DNA of 7,257 nucleotides from assembly GCA_035559315.1 (NCBI GenBank), contig DATMBJ010000201.1:1-7257 (forward strand), read 5' to 3'. This document shows positions 1-5,226 of the stretch, piece after piece (the first letter of the stretch is position 1; each line of letters begins with the position of its first letter). A program made the position numbers and the translations under genes. The notes under the pieces are model-generated. The model saw nothing but the letters and a program-made list of their open reading frames with translations, was not told the origin of the DNA and did no database searches. The stretch is from DATLZM01 sp035559315 (lineage in GTDB: Bacteria; Actinomycetota; UBA4738; HRBIN12).

Positions 1-267
1 GCTTGAGGGGAGCTGTCCCTAGTACGAGAGGACCGGGACGGACGGACCTCTGGTGTGCCAGTTGTCGCGCCAGCGGCACGGCTGGTTAGCCACGTCCGGA
101 CGGGATAAGCGCTGAAGGCATCTAAGTGCGAAGCCCACCCCAAGATGAGGCCTCCCACTGGGTCGACCAGGTAAGGCCCCTCGGGAGACCACGAGGTTGA
201 TAGGCCGGAGGTGTAAGCACCGCGAGGTGTTGAGCCGACCGGTACTAATAGGCCGAGGACTTGACTC
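1..267 (+). rRNA. rrl: 23S ribosomal RNA, 3' part (5' end outside window)
   Basis: This is the last ~270 nt of the large-subunit rRNA gene, domain VI. The universally conserved sarcin-ricin loop AGTACGAGAGGACC is at 21-34; elongation factors bind there. Other conserved tracts are the GCTGAAGGCATCTAAG block at 111-126, the GTTGATAGGCCGG block near 196-208, and CCGGTACTAATAGGCCGAGG at 240-259. By alignment from memory with E. coli 23S, position 21 corresponds to about A2654, so the window starts near nucleotide 2634. The GGCCGAGGACTTGAC ending is typical of high-GC Gram-positives. The exact mature 3' end is uncertain by a few bases because it pairs with the 23S 5' end, which is not in the window. 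Confidence 0.97.
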
Positions 268-326
268 TTTGCTCGCGCTCGCCATCGGGTTCCGAGCTCT
301 GCTCGGGGCTCGTCCCCCCACGGTTG

Positions 327-344
327 CCGGACCCAGCGGTCCGG
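327..344 (+). other. Hairpin in the 23S-5S spacer
   Basis: A perfect 7-bp stem, CCGGACC (327-333) and GGTCCGG (338-344), closes a 4-nt loop and ends 6 nt before the 5S rRNA. A hairpin here may help RNase processing separate 23S from 5S, but that is inference from position. A second, weaker 5-bp hairpin (CCGAG 292-296 / CTCGG 302-306) is also in the spacer. No tRNA lies between 23S and 5S. Confidence 0.4.
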
Positions 345-350
345 AACGGA

Positions 351-470
351 GTTCCGGTGGCCATGGCGGAGGGGAAACACCCGGTCCCATCCCGAACCCG
401 GAAGTTAAGCCCTCCAGCGCCGATGGTACTGCCCTGGCGACGGGGTGGGAGAGTAGGACGCTGCCGGGAC
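351..470 (+). rRNA. rrf: 5S ribosomal RNA
   Basis: This is a complete 120-nt 5S rRNA. Its ends pair in a 10-bp terminal helix (helix I): GTTCCGGTGG (351-360) with CTGCCGGGAC (461-470), allowing G-U pairs. Internal hallmarks are the CCCGGTCCCATCCCGAACCCGGAAG loop region (380-404), GCGCCGATGGTACTG (417-431) and GGTGGGAGAGTAGG (444-457). The ends were set from the terminal helix. It is the last gene of the rRNA operon and is followed within 10 nt by a terminator. Confidence 0.97.
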
Positions 471-478
471 ATCATCCG

Positions 479-504
479 AGAGAGCCACCTTCGGGTGGCT
501 CTCT
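479..504 (+). terminator. Intrinsic terminator of the rRNA operon
   Basis: A perfect 11-bp stem (479-489 with 494-504, AGAGAGCCACC / GGTGGCTCTCT) is closed by a stable TTCG tetraloop and followed by a short, imperfect T-containing tract (TCGTCT). It lies 9 nt after the 5S rRNA. It is the clearest terminator in the window and separates the rRNA operon from the TPR gene at 531. Confidence 0.85.
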
Positions 505-515
505 TCGTCTGCGGG

Positions 516-521
516 TAGGCT
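516..521 (+). promoter_or_regulatory. Possible -10 element for the TPR gene at 531
   Basis: TAGGCT matches the actinobacterial TANNNT -10 pattern and ends 9 nt before the ATG. A transcript from it would have almost no leader. No -35 element is visible at the expected distance, and no good Shine-Dalgarno sequence precedes the ATG. The alternative is read-through from the rRNA operon. Confidence 0.25.
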
Positions 522-530
522 TCTAGGCCG

Positions 531-1220
531 ATGCCCAAACCCGCCCCTCGCCCGCTCCGTGGCCGTCCCGCCGGATCCCGCGTCCGCCGGGTGAGCCTCC
601 CCGCGGAACTCGTCGACGAGCTACGACGGGCGGCGCGCCGAGGGCAGGCCGATCGGGCGATCGCCAGCCTGGGGCGCGCCGTCGAGCTCCTCGGGCGGGG
701 CGACGCCCGGGGGGCGGCGACGGAGGCGGCGAAGGCCAAGGAGCTGGCCCCGCGGTCGGCGGCGGTGCGGGAGGTCCTGGGCCTCGCGCTGTATTCGAGC
801 GGTCGCTACCGGGAGGCCCTCTCCGAGATGCAGGCCTACCGACGGATCTCCGGCCGCCCCGACCAGAACCACATCATCGCGGACTGCCTGCGGGCCCTGG
901 GGAAGCCCGAGCGGGCCATCCCGCTGGCCGAGGAGGCGCTCGCGGCCCGGATCCCCCTGGAGCACAAGGCCGAGGCGGCGATCGTCGCGGCCGCCGCCCT
1001 CCGCGACCAGGGTCGGTTCGAGGAGGCGCTCGCGCTCCTCCGTCGCCTCCCCACCCGCGAAGACGTCGGGAGGGATTGGGTCCTGCGGGTCTGGTACGTC
1101 ACCGCCGACATCCTGGAGCGGGCCGGCCGCGCGGAGGAGGCGGCCCGGGTGTTCCGCAAGATCCTCCGCCACGACCAGGCGGCGTTCGACGTGGCCGAGC
1201 GCCTGGCTCAGCTCGGCTGA
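531..1220 (+). CDS. Tetratricopeptide repeat protein (Rv1691-like)
   Basis: This 229-residue soluble protein is built of helical TPR-type repeats, which usually mediate protein-protein contacts. After a basic N-terminal tail (1-20, rich in Pro and Arg), repeats lie at about 44-76, 78-110 (GLALYSSGRYREAL signature), 113-140, 147-175 (DQGRFEEALALL) and 184-220. There is no signal peptide or membrane segment. Its length and the VSLPAELVDEL start of the ordered part resemble the TPR protein next to the HAD phosphatase and tlyA in actinobacteria (Rv1691 in M. tuberculosis), by recall and not by search. The partner and function are unknown. The ATG lies 26 bp after the rRNA terminator and has no clear ribosome binding site. 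The 3' end overlaps the convergent hydrolase gene by 13 bp. The coding call is firm; the role is not. Confidence 0.88.
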   Translation: MPKPAPRPLRGRPAGSRVRRVSLPAELVDELRRAARRGQADRAIASLGRAVELLGRGDARGAATEAAKAKELAPRSAAVREVLGLALYSSGRYREALSEMQAYRRISGRPDQNHIIADCLRALGKPERAIPLAEEALAARIPLEHKAEAAIVAAAALRDQGRFEEALALLRRLPTREDVGRDWVLRVWYVTADILERAGRAEEAARVFRKILRHDQAAFDVAERLAQLG

Positions 1221-1226
1221 GCCTGG
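1202..1226. terminator. Palindromic hairpin shared by two convergent genes
   Basis: An 8-bp perfect inverted repeat, GGCTCAGC (1205-1212) and GCTGAGCC (1216-1223), has a 3-nt loop. Beyond a single T-T mismatch it extends by two more pairs. It contains the stop codons of both the TPR gene (1218-1220) and the hydrolase (1208-1210 on the minus strand). It could act as a bidirectional terminator, but there is no T-tract on either side, so this is inferred from position and symmetry. Confidence 0.45.
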
Positions 1227-2218
1227 GCGCGCTTCCGCCAGTACCGGACCAGCCCGCTCGCGTTCACGTGCGCCGGGGCCAGGACGTCGTAGCGCTCGAG
1301 GTCGAGGCCGGGGTCGGGAGGCCCGCCCAGGTCGGCCCGGAGATCCTCGGCCGCCCGTCGCTCCAGGAGCCGCACCACCTCCTCGAGGTCCTCGGTCCGA
1401 TCCAGCGCCCCTCGGACCTCGTCGGCCCAGGCCCGCAACCGGCGGACGGCCAGCTCGCAGAGCGCCTCGACCTCCTCCGCCGGGCCGAAGTGCGAGAGCA
1501 GGAGGGCGCCGCGGGCTCGGCTGCGGATCCGCTCCACGCTCGCCACGGCCAGCTCGAGGTCGAAGTCGGGCGGCGGGGTCGCCGGCCGCAGGACCCGGAC
1601 GTCGGGCAGGTGGACGCCGAGGGCGTCGCCGACGAAGAGGCTCCCCGTCGCGTCGTCCTGGAGCGCGAGGTGGTGCGACGCGTGGCCCGGGGTGTGCAGG
1701 ACCTCGAGCGCGCGTCCCCCGACGGGCAGCCGCTCGCCGTCGGCCAGGGCCCGGAGCCGGTCCGCGGGCACCGGCTCCACCTCCCCGAACAAGGCGCGCA
1801 TGCGCTCCTCGCCGTAGACCCTGGCCGTGCTCGCCACGAGCCGGGTGGGGTCCGCGAGGTGCGGGGCGCCGCGCTCGTGCACCCAAACGGTCGCCCCCGG
1901 GAAGGCCCGCGCCAGCGTGCCCGCGCCGCCCGCGTGGTCCAGGTGGATGTGGGTCACCGCGATGTGGGGAAGGTCGCCGGGGCCCACCCCGAGGTCCCGG
2001 AGCCCCTGCAGCACGGCCTCGGCGGAGGTGCTCGGGCCGGTCTCGACGAGGACCGGTTCCCTCGCGCGGACCAGGTAGGCGGAGGTGACGAGCGTCCGGC
2101 CCGCCATCCGGGTGTCGATCGCGACGATCCCCGGCGCGACCTCGACCGGGGACCCTCCCCGCCCCGGAGCCGCCTCCCGCGGCCGCTCTTCGGCGGCGGG
2201 CCGCGCCCGGTCCGCCAT
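1208..2218 (-). CDS. Metallo-beta-lactamase-fold metal-dependent hydrolase
   Basis: This is a 336-residue MBL-fold hydrolase, expected to be cytoplasmic and to bind two metal ions. The metal-site signature THIHLDH is at 89-95. Further ligand candidates are H179 (in TPGHASHH), D198 (in FVGDA) and H243 (in LLLSHFG), in the usual order. The fold begins near residue 25 (VEVAPGIVAIDT). After the core, residues 250-336 form a mostly helical C-terminal extension. The substrate cannot be read from sequence: glyoxalase-II-like, lactonase-like and thioesterase-like members share these motifs. The reading frame stays open to 2452, but that would overlap the SSB-like gene, so I chose ATG 2218. GTG 2230 is an alternative: it lies 7 nt after a TAGACT hexamer and would give a leaderless mRNA and four extra residues. 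Confidence 0.9.
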   Translation of the reverse strand: MADRARPAAEERPREAAPGRGGSPVEVAPGIVAIDTRMAGRTLVTSAYLVRAREPVLVETGPSTSAEAVLQGLRDLGVGPGDLPHIAVTHIHLDHAGGAGTLARAFPGATVWVHERGAPHLADPTRLVASTARVYGEERMRALFGEVEPVPADRLRALADGERLPVGGRALEVLHTPGHASHHLALQDDATGSLFVGDALGVHLPDVRVLRPATPPPDFDLELAVASVERIRSRARGALLLSHFGPAEEVEALCELAVRRLRAWADEVRGALDRTEDLEEVVRLLERRAAEDLRADLGGPPDPGLDLERYDVLAPAHVNASGLVRYWRKRAQAQPS

Positions 2219-2237
2219 CCCACCGTCCACGCCGGCG

Positions 2238-2243
2238 AGTCTA
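2238..2243 (-). promoter_or_regulatory. Putative -10 element of the MBL hydrolase gene
   Basis: On the minus strand, TAGACT (2243 to 2238) fits the TANNNT -10 pattern. The first possible start codon, GTG at 2230, begins 7 nt downstream, where transcription itself would be expected to start. No convincing -35 is present. Confidence 0.35.
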
Positions 2244-2269
2244 CCCGGCCCCGTGTCGGTGGCCGCTGC

Positions 2270-2275
2270 TACGGT
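2270..2275 (+). promoter_or_regulatory. Putative -10 element of the SSB-like gene
   Basis: TACGGT fits the TANNNT -10 pattern. Transcription from it would start near 2282 and give a leader of about 18 nt carrying the purine-rich site at 2285-2294. It shares the ~80-bp divergent gap with the hydrolase promoter. No -35 is recognisable. Confidence 0.35.
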
Positions 2276-2284
2276 CGTCCGGGA

Positions 2285-2294
2285 AAGGGGGGAG
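2285..2294 (+). promoter_or_regulatory. Ribosome binding site of the SSB-like gene
   Basis: AAGGGGGGAG ends 5 nt before ATG 2300. This fixes the true start well inside the long open frame that extends upstream (antisense to the hydrolase). A GTG directly before the ATG (2297) is in frame and could also be used. Confidence 0.6.
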
Positions 2295-2299
2295 CCGTG

Positions 2300-2614
2300 A
2301 TGGTCACGGTGAACGTCGTCGTGCTGGCCGGGACGGTCGCCGCGGAGCCCGTTGAGCGCCGGCTGCCGTCCGGGGACGAGGTCACCGAGCTGCGGCTCTC
2401 CGTTCCGGAGGCCGGGAAACGCCTCCTCCCCCTCCCGGTGGCGGTCTGGCACTCGACCGTTGGACGGCGCGCCCTGGAGGGTATCGGCAAGGGCGACGCC
2501 GTCCTCGTGTACGGGCAGCTGGCCAGGCGCTTCTACCGGAGCGGAGCCGGGGCGAGGAGCCTGACGGAGGTGGTGGCCACGGGGATCAAGAAGCTGGAAC
2601 CGAAGGAGGAGTGA
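2300..2614 (+). CDS. Short single-stranded-DNA-binding (SSB/OB-fold) family protein
   Basis: This 104-residue protein spans one OB fold and resembles bacterial SSB. It has an N-terminal beta strand VNVVVLAGTVAAEPVERRLPSG (4-25), a strand with a conserved Trp (VAVWHS, 47-52), the helix/turn ALEGIGKGDAVLVYGQL (58-74) and the closing strand LTEVVATGIKKL (88-99). Canonical SSB is about 150-180 residues and ends in an acidic tip that recruits repair proteins. This protein stops just after the OB fold (LEPKEE) and lacks both the disordered linker and that tip. It is more likely a paralogue with a narrower role than the replicative SSB. It is divergent from the hydrolase and convergent with DUF1015. 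A promoter-like hexamer and a good ribosome binding site precede it. Confidence 0.85.
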   Translation: MVTVNVVVLAGTVAAEPVERRLPSGDEVTELRLSVPEAGKRLLPLPVAVWHSTVGRRALEGIGKGDAVLVYGQLARRFYRSGAGARSLTEVVATGIKKLEPKEE

Positions 2615-2615
2615 G

Positions 2616-2639
2616 CCGCCCGCCGCCGGCCCCGGGCGG
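2616..2639 (+). terminator. Possible GC-rich terminator hairpin after the SSB-like gene
   Basis: A 7-bp stem, CCGCCCG (2616-2622) with CGGGCGG (2633-2639), has a 10-nt loop and begins 2 nt after the SSB stop codon. There is no T-tract. In such GC-rich DNA, hairpins of this size arise by chance, so the call is weak. The rest of the 82-bp gap to the DUF1015 stop holds nothing else I can recognise. Confidence 0.3.
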
Positions 2640-2696
2640 GCGACCGAGCTGCCCGCGCCGGGATGCGCCGCTGCGCGCCCGCGTCGGGGGCCGTGG

Positions 2697-3872
2697 TCAG
2701 GGCGCGTCCAGGACCCGGAGCACCACCCCGGTCCTCGGCTTCGGCCAGAAGAACGTGGACTTCTCGGGCAGGCGCTCGCCCCGCTCCACGACGGCGCGGA
2801 TCCGTTCCGCGGTCGTGGGCGGGAGGAAGTAGGCGGCGACGGCCCGGCGCTCCCTGACGGCCTGCTCGGCCACGACCGCGTCCTGCGTGTAGCGCAGGGC
2901 TCCCTGGGGCACGGCGTCGAGGATCCGTTCGTGGAGCGCGCACACGGTCGGCGGACGGCCCTCGAGCCGCCCCACGCGGTGCACGAGCTCCCCGCCCTCG
3001 CGGACCGTGAGGCCGTACACGAGGTCGTCGTCGGAGAGCTCGGCCAGCACCTCCTCGAGGTCGCGCACCCGGTCCCCGCCGCCCGGGGGCGAGCCCTCGA
3101 CCAGCACCCGGTGGTAGGGGAGGACGGGCGGATCCTCGGAGGCGCCGTCCACCACGAGCGCCATGACCTGGTCCCAGGGGCCGGGCCCGTGGGCCCTCCG
3201 CATCTCCTCCCGGTAGCGGAGCGCGGTCGCGTAGCGGTGGTGCCCGTCGGCGATGAGGAGCGGGTCCTCGGCCAGGGCCCGCGGCAGCTCGCCGTCGTCC
3301 ACCCGCCACAGCCGGTGGATCACGCCTTCCTCGTCGGCGACCTCGACGAGCGGAGGGCTCCCGGCCACGCGGTCGAGGGCCCGGGCGAGCTCGGGCCGCG
3401 GCCCGGGCACGAGACCGTACACGCACGAGAGGTTGGCCCGCGTGGCGCGGAGCAGCCGGAGCCGATCCTCGACGGCGCCGGCGAGGGTCCGCTCGTGCGG
3501 GAGGACCCGCCCACCCCACGGCTCGAGCTCGACCAGGCCGATCACCCCCCGGACCCGGCCGGGCCGGCCGCGGTGGGTGAAGCCCATCTCGTACCCGTAG
3601 AGGGCCGGACCGCGCGGGTCGGGGACGACCACGCCCCGTCGACGCCACCGGTCCAGGAGCTCGGCGGCGGCGTCGTAGGGATCCCCGCCCCCAGGGGCGG
3701 AGGCCGAGGGGTCGGGCAGGTCCAGCCGCACGACGTTGTGGGGGCTGGCCTCGAGCAACCGGTCCCGGTCCGCGGGGGTGATAGTGTCGTAGGGAGGCGC
3801 GGTGACCCGGTCCAGGGGTCCGGCGCGCGCAGGATCGAACAGCAGGCCGACGAACGGAAGGATGCGTGGCAC
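2697..3872 (-). CDS. DUF1015 family protein (COG4198), function unknown
   Basis: This 391-residue soluble protein is a full-length member of the DUF1015 family. The family signatures appear in order: N-terminal PFVGLLFDP (6-14), APPYD (25-29), SPHNVVRLDLP (43-53), LYGYEMGF (91-98), HERT (126-129), the strongly conserved IADGHHRYATAL (207-218), LPYHRVL (251-257) and a C-terminal KSTFFWPKPRTG (371-382). No signal peptide or membrane segment is seen. The family has no firm function. The DGHHR motif resembles one in ParB/sulfiredoxin-fold phosphotransferases such as archaeal serine kinase, which is only a hint. The start is GTG 3872, matching where the family's conserved N terminus begins. It lies 6 nt after a TATACA hexamer, so the mRNA may be leaderless. 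It is divergent from, and by the chosen starts overlaps by 7 bp, the TPR gene at 3866. Confidence 0.93.
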   Translation of the reverse strand: MPRILPFVGLLFDPARAGPLDRVTAPPYDTITPADRDRLLEASPHNVVRLDLPDPSASAPGGGDPYDAAAELLDRWRRRGVVVPDPRGPALYGYEMGFTHRGRPGRVRGVIGLVELEPWGGRVLPHERTLAGAVEDRLRLLRATRANLSCVYGLVPGPRPELARALDRVAGSPPLVEVADEEGVIHRLWRVDDGELPRALAEDPLLIADGHHRYATALRYREEMRRAHGPGPWDQVMALVVDGASEDPPVLPYHRVLVEGSPPGGGDRVRDLEEVLAELSDDDLVYGLTVREGGELVHRVGRLEGRPPTVCALHERILDAVPQGALRYTQDAVVAEQAVRERRAVAAYFLPPTTAERIRAVVERGERLPEKSTFFWPKPRTGVVLRVLDAP

Positions 3873-4273
3873 GACCCTTGTATAGCACCGGCGCGGAGGA
3901 CGGACGGGACCAGCGCGGGGACCACCACGTGTACGACCTCTTCTCGAGGGGGATGGCCTTCCTCGAGCGAGGCGAGCCGCACCAGGCGGCCCTGCTGCTG
4001 TCGCGGGCCAAGCTCTACGAGCCCGAGAAGGCCTCGATCCGCGAGGGGCTGGGCCGGGCGCACTTCATGGCCGGTCGGATGGCGCACGCCAGGCGGGAGT
4101 TCGCGAAGGCCGTGCAGCTCGACCCGGCCAACGACTACGCGCATTTCGGGCTGGCGCTCGCCTGCGAGCGCACCGGGCAACGGATGCGGGCCATCGGACA
4201 CCTCAAGCTGGCCCGCGCCCTGCGGCCCGAGATCGAACACTACGAGCGGGCCCTGCGCCGCCTCACCGGCTGA
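3866..4273 (+). CDS. Small tetratricopeptide repeat protein
   Basis: The protein is 135 residues if GTG 3866 is used. It holds about three TPR-type helical hairpins: 23-55 (FSRGMAFLERGEPHQAALLL), 57-88 (EGLGRAHFMAGRMAHARREF with the terminal LDP), and 90-121 (YAHFGLALACERTGQRMRAI). It is soluble with no export signal and is presumably a protein-interaction module; its partner is unknown. The start is uncertain. GTG 3866 lies inside the first codons of the divergent DUF1015 gene, and residues 1-20 look unstructured. GTG 3929 (giving VYDLFSRG as the N terminus, 114 residues) would leave a normal 56-bp divergent promoter gap. The HAD gene follows in the same direction after 116 bp, so the two may share a transcript. 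Confidence 0.82.
   Translation: MARPLYSTGAEDGRDQRGDHHVYDLFSRGMAFLERGEPHQAALLLSRAKLYEPEKASIREGLGRAHFMAGRMAHARREFAKAVQLDPANDYAHFGLALACERTGQRMRAIGHLKLARALRPEIEHYERALRRLTG
3879..3884 (-). promoter_or_regulatory. Putative -10 element of the DUF1015 gene
   Basis: TATACA on the minus strand (3884 to 3879) stands out as A/T-rich in this GC-rich DNA. It ends 6 nt before GTG 3872, the spacing expected for leaderless transcription. On the plus strand the same bases read TGTATA, and the overlapping TATAGC (3881-3886) could serve the divergent TPR gene if that gene starts at GTG 3929. Confidence 0.4.
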
Positions 4274-4291
4274 GCCGGCGTGGACGCCCCC

Positions 4292-4402
4292 CGGCCGCGT
4301 GATGGCTCCGCCCACCCCCCGGCGACCGTGATCGTCGTCGCCCACGCCCGGACGGCCATGATGTTCGTCGGCCACCCCTGCGCCGCGTGATGGCCCTCGC
4401 CG
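4292..4402 (+). repeat. Degenerate 29-30 bp tandem repeats ending in the HAD start codon
   Basis: Four imperfect copies are in register, each carrying a TGAT core (at 4300, 4329, 4359 and 4388; spacing 29, 30, 29) and a pyrimidine-rich GTCGCCCAC-like second half. Copies 2 and 3 (4321-4350, 4351-4380) match at 22 of 30 positions. The first and last copies share the exact 13-mer GCCGCGTGATGGC (4294-4306 and 4382-4394). The last copy contains the start codon of the HAD gene. They look like decayed tandem duplications of the gene's start region. There are no spacers, so this is not a CRISPR array. Confidence 0.6.
4299..4390 (+). other. Two possible overlapping mini-ORFs upstream of the HAD gene
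   Basis: Within the repeats, GTG 4299 (next codon ATG 4302) opens a 10-codon frame that stops at TGA 4329-4331. That stop overlaps GTG 4328, which opens a 20-codon frame with internal ATG ATG at 4358-4363 and a stop at TGA 4388-4390. This second stop overlaps the HAD start (GTG 4387 / ATG 4390). Each stop therefore overlaps the next start, as in translational coupling. No Shine-Dalgarno sequence precedes any of them. Whether they are translated is unknown, and in GC-rich repeats this could be by-product. Confidence 0.25.
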
Positions 4403-5184
4403 ACCGTTACGACTGCTTCCTGTTGGACCTCGACGGGGTCCTGTACCGGGGCGACCAGCCCGTTCCCGGGGCGGCCGAGGGCCTGGCCGGGCTCCGGCGG
4501 CGGGGCAAGCGGGTCGCCTTCCTCACGAACAACTCGGGGCGCACGCCCGAAGCCGTGGCGGAGCGCCTGCGGCGCCTGGGGATCGAGGCGTCGCCGGCGG
4601 AGGTCGTGACATCGGCCCTCGCCACCGCGGATCTCCTCTCCGCGCGGGGGACGACGAGCGCCTTCGTGATCGGCGAGGAGGGGGTCCGCCGGGCCCTGGC
4701 CGACGCCGGCATCGAGGTCCGGGACGGCGAGCCCGAGCGGGTGGACGTCGTGGTCGTGGGGTGGGACCGGTCCGCGGACTACGAGAAGCTCCGGCGGGCG
4801 GCCCTCCTCGTCCAGCGGGGCGCGCGGCTCGTGGCGACCAACGCGGACCCCGCCTACCCGGCACCCGACGGGCTGTGGCCCGGGGCCGGCGCGCTCCTCG
4901 CCGCGATCACCACCACGACGGGCGCGGTCCCCGAGGTCGTGGGCAAGCCCCACGCCCCGCTGTTCCTCCGGGCCCTCGAGCGGGCGGGCGACGGCAGGCC
5001 CCTCGTGGTCGGCGACCGTCTCGAGACCGATATCGCGGGCGCCCGGGCGCTCGGGTGGGACTCGCTCCTGGTCCTCACCGGGGTCACGGACGAGGCGCGG
5101 CTCGCGACCTCGGAGATCCGACCGACGTACGTGGGCCGGGATCTGCGGGTCCTCGAGGAGGACCCGGCGCCGCTCGGCGGCTGA
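4390..5184 (+). CDS. HAD-IIA family phosphatase (NagD/AraL-like)
   Basis: This 264-residue cytoplasmic phosphatase of the haloacid dehalogenase superfamily, subclass IIA, is related to NagD, AraL and Rv1692-type enzymes. They hydrolyse small phosphorylated metabolites through an aspartyl-phosphate intermediate and Mg2+. All four motifs are present: DLDGVL with nucleophile D13 and acid/base D15, FLTNNSG (44-50), K186 in VGKPH, and VGDRLETDI with D209 and D214. A C2-type cap (about 80-180) lies between motifs II and III. The substrate is not predictable; Rv1692 has been reported to act on glycerol 3-phosphate. ATG 4390 is the only workable start, because an in-frame stop lies at 4300 with only GTG 4387 between. 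It has no Shine-Dalgarno sequence. It follows the small TPR gene and converges on the rhomboid gene. Confidence 0.93.
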   Translation: MALADRYDCFLLDLDGVLYRGDQPVPGAAEGLAGLRRRGKRVAFLTNNSGRTPEAVAERLRRLGIEASPAEVVTSALATADLLSARGTTSAFVIGEEGVRRALADAGIEVRDGEPERVDVVVVGWDRSADYEKLRRAALLVQRGARLVATNADPAYPAPDGLWPGAGALLAAITTTTGAVPEVVGKPHAPLFLRALERAGDGRPLVVGDRLETDIAGARALGWDSLLVLTGVTDEARLATSEIRPTYVGRDLRVLEEDPAPLGG

Positions 5185-5226
5185 CGTGCCGGTGACCGAC
5201 CGGACCGGGGGGCGGCCGCGACGGGC

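Noticed and set aside
265..350. tRNA in the 23S-5S spacer or after 5S
   Set aside because: The spacer is too short and lacks the GTTCRANNC T-loop and D-arm patterns; only small hairpins are seen.
621..1886. Long open frame on the minus strand (421 codons)
   Set aside because: It is a GC-driven shadow across the TPR and hydrolase genes, rich in Arg/Gly/Pro/Ala with no domain, while both other frames show clear families.
2533..4011. Long minus-strand open frame (492 codons)
   Set aside because: It is out of frame with the DUF1015 gene it covers and is dominated by Arg/Pro/Gly; a shadow.
2931..4331. Long plus-strand open frame (466 codons)
   Set aside because: It is antisense to DUF1015 and then out of frame with the TPR gene, has low-complexity composition and no motif. 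Its end coincides with mini-frame 1 only by sharing that frame.
4292..4402. CRISPR-like periodicity of about 30 bp
   Set aside because: The copies are contiguous and degenerate with no unique spacers between them, and they run into a start codon; they are tandem repeats.
5169..5203. Terminator between the convergent HAD and rhomboid genes
   Set aside because: Only 5-bp stems are present (5169-5173/5177-5181 and 5189-5193/5199-5203) with no T-tract, no better than chance at this GC content. The 42-bp gap shows nothing else.
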